Shown here piece by piece: positions 1-5,308 of a DNA stretch of 9,844 nt. The stretch is taken from positions 3,528 through 13,371 of the forward strand of contig CAKNAD010000053.1 of assembly GCA_929200515.1 (NCBI GenBank), in the 5' to 3' direction. This DNA is from Candidatus Gorgonimonas leptogorgiae. GTDB lineage: Bacteria > Pseudomonadota > Gammaproteobacteria > Pseudomonadales > Endozoicomonadaceae. The position numbers were made by a program, and so were the translations under genes. The first letter of the stretch is position 1, and each line of letters opens with the position of its first letter. A model generated the notes under the pieces. That model saw only the letters and a program-made list of their open reading frames with translations, did no database searches and was not told the DNA's origin.

Positions 1-834
1 TTGTTCAATATTTATAATGTCATCTTGTTGATTAATTATATCTTGAAGATATTTTTCTTCTTCATAGCTAAGTAAAATTTTTCTATTAGAGATATAAACT
101 TCTAACTCGGTATTCATATTGGCATTGCTAACTGCTTGACTTTCAGTTATGTTCAATGTTTCTGGTCTTCTTTGTAAAAGTCTCTTAATCTTGTCTTTTA
201 ATGTATTTTTATCATCTTCAGATAACATTATATTATTTTTATCTTTGTTTATTAAAGATTTAATAAAATTAATACAATCTGTGAAAATTTGTTTTATTGC
301 TATAAAAAATCTAAGAAAAATATTTTTTTGTTTGGGATTTACTTGATAAAATGTTGATAATGTTTGCAGCTTTTCAATAGCTTTATTGCTCATATCATGC
401 AATGAGCTTATATTTATATGATCTGTATCAATATTAATTATATCTTCCCATAAAGTGGATAAAGTTTCTGCAATTTTGGTACTTGGGTCGTATTTATTCT
501 TTATAGCATCTATAGAATCAAAATAGCGTCCTATGTCCACCAGAGTTTTTGTTTTACCCCCTTTGTTTTTTAAGTTATTGCATAATTCTATAAGTTTATT
601 TATATCATCATTAATTTCCTGTTTAGCCTCAAGGGTATTATCTTGTAGAGGAACTATTGTAATATCTCTTTTGCATATGGGGTCTGCTATAGTTTCAGTG
701 CCATAAATTTTTACTGATGATACACTAGGTACCGTAGCACTATTACCATCTTGCTTTTGTTGCAGATTTCTATTTTCATAGCTTAGTACGCTATTATTTA
801 CATTAGATGCATTAGATACAGGTTTGTTATCCAT
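1..834 (-). CDS. Unrecognised protein, possible secreted effector; C-terminus cut by window edge
   Basis: I do not recognise this gene. Reading leftwards from an ATG at 834, the frame stays open for all 278 codons to base 1, so the C-terminus lies outside the window. The start is supported by an AGAGG Shine-Dalgarno sequence about 7 bases upstream. There is no signal peptide. Residues 1-45 are polar (Asn, Ser, Gln, Val) and look disordered. Residues 68-165 are mostly helical and charged. Residues 171-195 form a strongly hydrophobic, Phe/Ile-rich segment containing FLRFFIAIKQIF, too dotted with Lys, Arg and Asp to be a clean membrane span; an amphipathic membrane-contact helix is possible. Residues 205-278 are again charged and may be coiled coil. 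A polar N-terminus, no signal peptide and low GC fit a type IV-secreted effector of an intracellular bacterium, but that is inference. It lies downstream of a decayed gene on the same strand, about 317 bases away. Confidence 0.75.
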   Translation of the reverse strand, partial: MDNKPVSNASNVNNSVLSYENRNLQQKQDGNSATVPSVSSVKIYGTETIADPICKRDITIVPLQDNTLEAKQEINDDINKLIELCNNLKNKGGKTKTLVDIGRYFDSIDAIKNKYDPSTKIAETLSTLWEDIINIDTDHINISSLHDMSNKAIEKLQTLSTFYQVNPKQKNIFLRFFIAIKQIFTDCINFIKSLINKDKNNIMLSEDDKNTLKDKIKRLLQRRPETLNITESQAVSNANMNTELEVYISNRKILLSYEEEKYLQDIINQQDDIINIEQ

Positions 835-893
835 GATAAACCTCTAGATTAAATACACTTAGACTTTTATATAATATGCTTTTTTCTCTATAG

Positions 894-923
894 ATTATAT
901 TCAATTAATAAATTCCATGTCTT
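894..923 (-). promoter_or_regulatory. Candidate sigma-70 promoter for the gene at 834
   Basis: On the minus strand a perfect TATAAT (899 to 894) follows AAGACA (923 to 918) with an 18-base spacer. The -35 box matches TTGACA at four of six positions. Transcription would start near 887, giving a leader of about 50 bases with the AGAGG ribosome site at its end. AT-rich DNA produces such matches often, so this is a moderate call. Confidence 0.4.
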
Positions 924-1032
924 ATTCAGAAAATATAACTAATGTATAAGATTTGTTACTAATTATCCATTTAAACTTAATAATTAGTTTTAATATAGCT
1001 CATCATATATACTGTGTATTATACCATATATA

Positions 1033-1045
1033 TGCTATAATAGCA
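1033..1045. repeat. Perfect 6+1+6 palindrome TGCTATAATAGCA
   Basis: TGCTAT and ATAGCA are exact reverse complements around a central A. Either strand also reads as an extended -10 element (TGnTATAAT on plus, TGnTATTAT on minus). It could be an operator or a promoter; read leftwards it could serve the gene at 834, about 200 bases away. A near-identical copy with one base changed lies at 2036-2048. Confidence 0.5.
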
Positions 1046-1100
1046 ATCCTTTAATATATCTGAGTAAAATCATCTAAGTAATTATACTTACTAAAACATA

Positions 1101-1122
1101 GATGCCTTTTAAATAAGGTATC
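1101..1122 (-). terminator. Hairpin 3' of the decayed gene, weak terminator candidate
   Basis: GATGCCTT (1101-1108) pairs with AAGGTATC (1115-1122), giving 8 pairs including one G-T wobble around a 6-base loop. Read on the minus strand it lies about 30 bases past the decayed gene's stop and is followed by a broken T stretch (TATGTTTTAG). The right arm overlaps the 12-base motif at 1119-1130. Confidence 0.35.
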
Positions 1123-1130
1123 TTCAAGTA
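1119..1130 (+). repeat. Intergenic motif TATCTTCAAGTA, copy 1
   Basis: This is the first of three copies in the window; the others are at 2239-2250 (first base C) and, inverted, at 6672-6683. All are intergenic. Here it lies between the end of the decayed gene and the leftward gene's promoter region, overlapping a hairpin arm. Confidence 0.5.
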
Positions 1131-1151
1131 AAGCTATATCAATGTTAACCT

Positions 1152-1948
1152 CTATTTTACGTATAGATTATTTTCCTCTTTGAGCAATAAGCGGATATTA
1201 TCTATTTGCTCTAGATTACTAAGATCAACATCACGCATCTCTTTAGCTATTTTCTTGCATTTATCAGGGCAATATTTTTCTATAAAATTATATACATTAT
1301 CTTGTTTTATGAACTGCATAAAGTTATTTCTAATTGCTTCAGGATTTTTTATTTGTGATTGGTTGGCAATTCTTTAAGAGCTTTTTCATGTTGCAAGATT
1401 GAATCTAATTTTATAGTCATAAAAACATCTATATAATTTACTGTAGAAGATAAATCTGATTCTTTACCATTAAACCTATCGTCGCTTCCAGTTGAGTATT
1501 TTTTTATGTCACCACCAACGTTTTTAATAAATTCTGCTATTTCTTGGTTAGATTTTCTATATGACTCATAAGGGAGATCTGCATCAGTATAATGATAGGC
1601 TCCTAGCAATTTATTTCCATCACCTAGTAACCCCCGAAGACTGTTAGAACATTCCTGCACTACTGTATAAATAAACTCTTTTGTTGTTGCTATAATTGAA
1701 GATCTATTTTGAATGGGTGTATAGTTCTGTTGAAATTGAAGATCTATATTATTCTGTTGAAAGTTTTTTGCTATTGCATCAATTTTAGTCTGTTGATTAA
1801 TAGCTAAGTTTTTTTGTGGCTCTTGGATAGATACCTTTAAACCATTATTTAACTTATGGTTATTAGTATTTTCAGGGCTAGATTAGCGTTTTATAGGTCG
1901 ATTGCTTGTTATTGAACCTGTCACTTGCTTGCTATGGGTTGTTTCCAC
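1152..1948 (-). pseudogene. Decayed unrecognised gene: one in-frame stop and one frameshift
   Basis: A GTG start at 1948 has a GAGAG ribosome site about 5 bases upstream. The frame reads 21 codons (MET THS KQV...) to a TAA at 1885-1883. The same frame then stays open from 1882 to a TAA at 1351-1349, but its longest start-to-stop piece is only 103 codons from a GTG at 1660. Within 1352-1373 the minus-one frame becomes open and continues about 70 codons (IKNPEAIRNNFMQFIKQ..., ending NNLYVK) to a TAG at 1154-1152. Joined together the product would be about 265 residues with no signal peptide. Its N-terminus is polar and Gln/Asn-rich, and its body is helical. No ATG or GTG follows the first stop until 1660, and there is no canonical X XXY YYZ slippery site, so loss of function is likelier than recoding. 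The family is unknown. Its style and a loose match around the C-terminal part (KAL-KEL...FIKQ against KAI-EKL...AIKQ) hint at kinship with the gene at 1-834, but weakly. A sequencing indel could explain the frameshift, though not the stop codon. Confidence 0.7.
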
Positions 1949-2035
1949 AATAACTCTCCATGTTATATCTTTAATAAAGTTTAAATACAGTGCTTATACA
2001 TAGTTTAAAAATAGATTTAATATTAAATAAAGTTT

Positions 2036-2048
2036 TGCTATAATGGCA
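2036..2048 (+). promoter_or_regulatory. Extended -10 / near-palindrome TGCTATAATGGCA
   Basis: TGCTATAAT is a textbook extended -10 element on the plus strand, preceded at 17 bases by TTTAAT as a poor -35. The same 13 bases differ from the palindrome at 1033-1045 by one base. It lies 310 bases before serC, so if it is a promoter it makes a long leader or a separate short transcript. Confidence 0.35.
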
Positions 2049-2238
2049 GTTATATTTATAAGCATTTTTATAACTTTGTTACATAATAAATAAAGTCTTA
2101 GTAAGTGTTATCAAAGCATGTTTTATTTTAATTTTTTGGTGTTTTTTACCTATTCTTAGCAAAAATATACCAATAAAAGCCTTATTTAATAACGCTGATT
2201 TTTATTATTACATCTTTTTTCTCAACACTAAAAAAATG

Positions 2239-2250
2239 CATCTTCAAGTA
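2239..2250 (+). repeat. Intergenic motif CATCTTCAAGTA, copy 2
   Basis: This is the second copy of the motif, 108 bases before serC. The ten preceding bases (AAAAAATGCA) resemble those before copy 3 read on its own strand (AAAAATGTA), so similarity extends to about 19 bases. Confidence 0.5.
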
Positions 2251-2307
2251 TAATGCTTATATTTTATAATATTAAGCAGATTAAATAATAGCATACACAA
2301 TATATTA

Positions 2308-2335
2308 TTGTATATGTATTGTAAAATAATACATT
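2308..2335 (+). promoter_or_regulatory. Candidate serC promoter with overlapping inverted repeat
   Basis: TTGTAT (2308-2313) and TACATT (2330-2335) are spaced 16 bases apart, with transcription starting near 2342. ATGTATT (2314-2320) and AATACAT (2328-2334) form a perfect 7-base inverted repeat across the spacer and -10, which is where a repressor would bind. The match to consensus is modest and the DNA is AT-rich. Confidence 0.35.
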
Positions 2336-2358
2336 ATATTATTAACATCTAATTTAAA

Positions 2359-3465
2359 ATGAAAATGAATAATCATAGCAACCATCATAGGCAAATATTT
2401 AATTATTCTGCTGGGCCGTCATTATTACCAGATACGGTATTAGAACAAATAGAACAAGATTTATGGAATTGGAATGGAACTAAATCTTCAATAATGGAAA
2501 TAGGCCATAGAACAAATTTATTTATTGATATATTAAATGAAACTAAAGATATTTTACGAAAAATCATGGGTATTCCTAATAACTACCATATCCTATTTTT
2601 GCATGGAGGAGCTAGAGGACAATTTGCAGCTGTCCCGTTAAATCTCTTAAATAATAAACAAGCTGATTATATAAATTCAGGGTATTGGTCTAAATTAGCA
2701 ATTGATGAAGCTAAAAAATACGGCAAGATAAACATAGCCTGCAGTGGAGAAAAATATAACTTTAATAAACTAGATGAACAAAATAAATGGAATTTAAACC
2801 CTAATGCGTCTTATGTACATATAACTTATAATGAGACTATAAAGGGAGTAGAGTATCCTTTTATTCCTGATACCGGAGATGTTCCCCTAGTAGTAGACAC
2901 TACATCTAACATCTTATCAAAAGAAATAGATGTAACAAAATTTGGTATCATTTATGCTGGAGCACAAAAAAACTTAGGTATAGCTGGTGTTACTATAGTA
3001 ATTATTAGAGATGATTTATTAAAAAAAGCTAATAACTATTGCCCCTCTATATTAGACTACAGCCATCAAGCGAAGGTAAATTCTTTTGGAAACACCCCTT
3101 CTACTTTTCCTATTTATGTCTCTAATCTAGTTGCTAAATGGGTAGATAGCGTTGGCGGGGTAGCTAAAATACAGGAAAACAATCAAGTTAAAGCAAAAAA
3201 AGTTTATGACTGTATTGATAGCTCTGAATTTTATATTAATCATGTAGATAAAGCATGGCGTTCAATGGTAAACGTTCACTTTTATATACAGGACAGTAAA
3301 TTAGAAAGCATTTTTTTAGAAGAAGCATATAAAGCAAATTTATATTACCTTAAAGGACATTCGTCGTCAAAAGGAATAAGAGCAAATATGTACAATGCTG
3401 CTCCGCTTGAGTATGCGACTAAACTAGTTGAGTTTATGAAGTATTTTGAAAATAAATACGGCTAA
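2359..3465 (+). CDS. serC: Phosphoserine aminotransferase (EC 2.6.1.52)
   Basis: This cytosolic pyridoxal-phosphate enzyme converts 3-phosphohydroxypyruvate and glutamate to phosphoserine and 2-oxoglutarate in serine synthesis; the same family serves the pyridoxal-phosphate pathway. The 368 residues align with E. coli SerC end to end. Visible family marks are IFNYSAGP near residue 13, the HR pair at 50-51, HGGARGQFAAVPLN (82-95), GYW at 108-110, NET at 158-160, Asp180, and the cofactor lysine Lys204 in YAGAQKNLG. KGH at 332-334 and IRANMYNA (340-347) mark the C-terminal substrate loop. The usual family sequence after KGH starts with Arg (Arg329 in E. coli, a proposed phosphate contact), but here it is Ser335 (GHSSSKG). 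The N-terminus is about 9 residues longer than in E. coli and His/Asn-rich. No internal Met before residue 46 could replace it, apart from Met3. No Shine-Dalgarno sequence is visible. No serA or serB is in the window, and the gene appears to stand alone. The identification is firm; full activity is less certain. Confidence 0.95.
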   Translation: MKMNNHSNHHRQIFNYSAGPSLLPDTVLEQIEQDLWNWNGTKSSIMEIGHRTNLFIDILNETKDILRKIMGIPNNYHILFLHGGARGQFAAVPLNLLNNKQADYINSGYWSKLAIDEAKKYGKINIACSGEKYNFNKLDEQNKWNLNPNASYVHITYNETIKGVEYPFIPDTGDVPLVVDTTSNILSKEIDVTKFGIIYAGAQKNLGIAGVTIVIIRDDLLKKANNYCPSILDYSHQAKVNSFGNTPSTFPIYVSNLVAKWVDSVGGVAKIQENNQVKAKKVYDCIDSSEFYINHVDKAWRSMVNVHFYIQDSKLESIFLEEAYKANLYYLKGHSSSKGIRANMYNAAPLEYATKLVEFMKYFENKYG

Positions 3466-3495
3466 TTTTTGTTAATCATTTACATTTTATTTAAG

Positions 3496-3539
3496 TATGA
3501 TACTTTTTATTAGGTAGTATTACTGAAAATCGTATCATA
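3496..3539 (+). terminator. Inverted repeat downstream of serC
   Basis: TATGATAC (3496-3503) pairs perfectly with GTATCATA (3532-3539). Beyond a 2-base bulge, TTTT (3504-3507) pairs with AAAA (3526-3529). It starts 30 bases after the serC stop. No T tract follows, so it may be an mRNA 3' stem-loop or an operator for the next gene rather than an intrinsic terminator. Confidence 0.35.
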
Positions 3540-3682
3540 AGCAGTTGTAAGTATTCTAGTATTATCTTTTATAATAACCATTAAAAAAAATTAATCTACA
3601 GTAAGCCTGCAATAAAATTATTTAACCACGGATACTTCACTGCATTTCATAACACTAATTATTATAATATAAAGGTGAAGTT

Positions 3683-4780
3683 ATGTTAAAAAAAATATTT
3701 TTATTATTCGTGCTATCTTCAATTAATTGTTTTGCTAATAAACCTATAACTTGCTCTGATATTAGCCAAAAACTAAACCCACAAATTGTATTGATGATAA
3801 AAAGCATATGTAATTCTAACTATTTTAATAATAATATAAGATTTATAACTAATACTACTGATGTTAATGTAGATAGTTGGATTAAAAAAGCTTTTTTTAT
3901 AATTATCAATGAAAAATCTAATATTGCACTTTCGCCGTATAATAATATATTTAAACAAATAGCAATACAGCCTACTGCCTCTACTGTTGACTACCATAAT
4001 TTTATTAAATTATCAGAATCACAAAAATTGCCAAACTATAACTGGTTACAACAAGTTAATAATATATCATCTTTAATATCTGTTGATGTTAATGCTATTA
4101 ACAAGATGTTTAACAATACATTAGATTATAATTTACCCCAAGATATCGCATCAGCTATAACTAAGAATACAAATAATAATAATCCTGTAATTACAAGTAA
4201 AAATTCTACATCTGGAGTTACTACATGTAATTATATTGATCCAAAACTAGATTTATGGGATAGAATATTAATAGAAAACATGTGTCATTCTACTTATATT
4301 AATAATAACACAAGATTTATAACTAATACTACTAATGTTGTTGTTGATGAATGGCTCGCAAAAGGTTTTTTTGTTATTTTTAATAAAAAACCTGATCTTT
4401 TAATTTCGCCATATAATAATATATTTAAGCAAATAGCGATACTACCTAGTGGTAATCCTTATGACTATCATAAATTATTTAATTTATCCGTTGCACAAAA
4501 CAAACTACCATATAAGTGGTTACAAGAAGTAGATAATACTTCTTCATTAATTGCAACACCTTCATTTGCTGTATTGGATATGTTTAGTGGATTCCAGCCT
4601 TATACCATTACTCCATTTACTATAAATCCATTTATAACAAACATAGATACAGATACATCTAAAACTAAATATATTATAATGGGATCATTAATAGGTTGTG
4701 CTACTATTATTTTTATTGCTGGACTGATATATACTAAGATTTACAAGAAAAGACAGCGAAGATCATATTCGCCTATATAA
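3683..4780 (+). CDS. Unrecognised exported protein with duplicated Cys module and C-terminal membrane anchor
   Basis: I do not recognise the family. The start has AAGGTG as ribosome site 4 bases upstream. Residues 1-18 are a signal peptide (two Lys, a hydrophobic core, likely cut after CFA); Cys16 does not sit in a lipobox. Residues 23-133 and 181-291 are two copies of one module, offset by 158 residues and about half identical. Shared features are a Cys pair 19 apart (Cys24/Cys43 and Cys182/Cys201), RFITNTT, a Trp (66, 224), SPYNNIFKQIAI, DYH, and a WLQ-V-N--SSLI ending. A 48-residue Asn/Thr/Ser-rich linker separates them. A Thr/Pro/Phe-rich stretch (300-325) precedes a membrane segment at 330-350 and a basic tail (KIYKKRQRRS). 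The expected topology has the modules outside the cytoplasm, anchored by one C-terminal helix, with each module perhaps closed by a disulfide. It is convergent with the small gene at 4888-5046. A role in surface binding or host contact is inference from architecture only. Confidence 0.85.
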   Translation: MLKKIFLLFVLSSINCFANKPITCSDISQKLNPQIVLMIKSICNSNYFNNNIRFITNTTDVNVDSWIKKAFFIIINEKSNIALSPYNNIFKQIAIQPTASTVDYHNFIKLSESQKLPNYNWLQQVNNISSLISVDVNAINKMFNNTLDYNLPQDIASAITKNTNNNNPVITSKNSTSGVTTCNYIDPKLDLWDRILIENMCHSTYINNNTRFITNTTNVVVDEWLAKGFFVIFNKKPDLLISPYNNIFKQIAILPSGNPYDYHKLFNLSVAQNKLPYKWLQEVDNTSSLIATPSFAVLDMFSGFQPYTITPFTINPFITNIDTDTSKTKYIIMGSLIGCATIIFIAGLIYTKIYKKRQRRSYSPI

Positions 4781-4842
4781 TTAATATATATACACATAGC
4801 AGTTGGAAAAACACGAAATGATAAATACGTTTAAATAAAAAA

Positions 4843-4880
4843 ATTATACGATACACTGCTATAGCCGTGCATCGTATAAT
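4843..4880 (-). terminator. Intrinsic terminator of the small Gln/Arg-rich gene
   Basis: Arms 4843-4852 and 4871-4880 pair over 10 bases. After one A-C mismatch a further three pairs (4854-4856 with 4867-4869) close a 10-base loop. Read on the minus strand it begins 7 bases past the stop at 4888 and runs directly into seven T residues (complement of 4837-4843). No T run exists on the plus strand, so it mainly serves the minus-strand gene. Confidence 0.8.
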
Positions 4881-4887
4881 AAATAGA

Positions 4888-5046
4888 TTATCTATTACCC
4901 CTGTTATTTTGTCTTTGGTTGGTGCTTGCTTCAGATTGCCTTTGTTGAGTTCTCTTACTTGAAGCAGAATAACTTTGTGGTCTTGCTTGTGTTTGTCTTT
5001 GTGATTGAGTTTGTCTTTGTGTTTGTCTTTGATTTCTATCTGTCAT
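4888..5046 (-). CDS. Small Gln/Arg/Thr-rich basic protein, unrecognised
   Basis: This encodes a 52-residue protein of unknown family. I chose the ATG at 5046 because GGAG lies 8 bases upstream; an in-frame ATG at 5079 would add 11 residues but has no such site. Composition is extreme: 14 Gln, 10 Arg and 1 Lys against one Asp and one Glu, with no hydrophobic core. Residues 6-20 are built from near-repeats of RQTQ, mirrored in the DNA as repeated tttgtctttgtg units. The tail is Asn/Gln/Arg-rich and ends RGNR. It must be disordered and strongly basic, so binding to RNA, DNA or another polyanion is plausible but unproven. A good ribosome site and a strong terminator of its own argue for a real, separately transcribed gene rather than chance. 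The T/G-rich low-complexity DNA is the main reason for doubt. Confidence 0.65.
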   Translation of the reverse strand: MTDRNQRQTQRQTQSQRQTQARPQSYSASSKRTQQRQSEASTNQRQNNRGNR

Positions 5047-5054
5047 TTTATTAA

Positions 5055-5058
5055 CTCC
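5055..5058 (-). promoter_or_regulatory. Ribosome binding site deciding the start at 5046
   Basis: GGAG on the minus strand lies 8 bases before the ATG at 5046. It lies inside the longer reading frame that starts at 5079 and so favours the shorter protein. Confidence 0.6.
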
Positions 5059-5228
5059 ACATATAGTATATAAAAACACATTTTCTTCTTTATTAATATT
5101 GTTATCTAGAAAATGTAAAGCATATCTCGACCTAACAATAACAACCTTTAAGTTTTTTTATAATATTAAAGAAAATACTGTATATTATAATACGGAATAG
5201 TTTTTCAGATATTATTCTTTTTAGTAGC

Positions 5229-5276
5229 CACTGAAGGGGGGAGGGCAAGGCTTCTAAGCTTTTTATCCTGACAGTG
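5229..5276. repeat. G-rich imperfect hairpin, possible dispersed repeat
   Basis: CACTG (5229-5233) and CAGTG (5272-5276) are perfect inverted ends, extended by AGG (5235-5237) against CCT (5267-5269). Inside, AAGGCT (5248-5253) can pair with AGCTTT (5258-5263). The left arm holds nine G in ten bases (5236-5245), a striking island in this AT-rich DNA. It lies 33 bases beyond the stop of the minus-strand gene at 5309. The core TCTAAGCTT...TATC-TG-CAG recurs at about 9772-9793 after fdxA. Confidence 0.5.
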
Positions 5277-5308
5277 TTCACAAATCCATGTCATATGTTA
5301 AAATATAA

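Larger units (their letters stand above)
835..1151. other. Intergenic gap between decayed gene and the gene at 834
   Basis: This stretch of 317 bases has no credible gene on either strand. It holds a candidate promoter for the leftward gene (894-923), a perfect 13-base palindrome (1033-1045), a short hairpin (1101-1122) and one copy of the 12-base intergenic motif (1119-1130). The rest is very AT-rich. Confidence 0.7.
1949..2358. other. Divergent gap between decayed gene and serC
   Basis: No credible gene is seen in these 410 bases. They hold a palindrome with an extended -10 sequence (2036-2048), copy 2 of the 12-base motif (2239-2250), and an inverted repeat and candidate promoter next to serC (2308-2335). 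T-rich stretches around 2120-2150 have no recognisable structure. A small RNA starting from the extended -10 near 2039 cannot be excluded, but nothing else supports one. Confidence 0.65.

Noticed and set aside
149..346. 65-codon plus-strand frame
   Set aside because: It lies antisense inside the long open minus-strand gene at 1-834, has no ribosome site and is Phe/Leu/Ile-rich, as expected for the complement of Lys/Asn codons.
1350..1376. Programmed minus-one frameshift joining the two parts of the decayed gene
   Set aside because: The codons in the overlap contain no X XXY YYZ slippery site, and an additional in-frame TAA near the N-terminus would still stop translation.
1180..1377. 65-codon plus-strand frame
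   Set aside because: It is antisense to the restored 3' part of the decayed gene, whose coherent minus-strand translation explains the DNA better.
3663..3668. TATAAT close to the start of the exported protein gene as its -10
   Set aside because: Transcription would begin at the ribosome site itself, leaving almost no leader, and no -35 is at the right distance.
3773..3997. 74-codon minus-strand frame
   Set aside because: It is a shadow of the first module of the exported protein; no ribosome site.
4979..5036. CRISPR or minisatellite array at the tttgtctttgtg repeats
   Set aside because: Units are short, irregular and in frame with RQTQ codons; there are no unique spacers of fixed length.
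5236..5250. G-quadruplex
   Set aside because: The stretch has enough G for three strong tracts but the fourth is only GG; the hairpin pairing explains it as well, so no separate feature is called.
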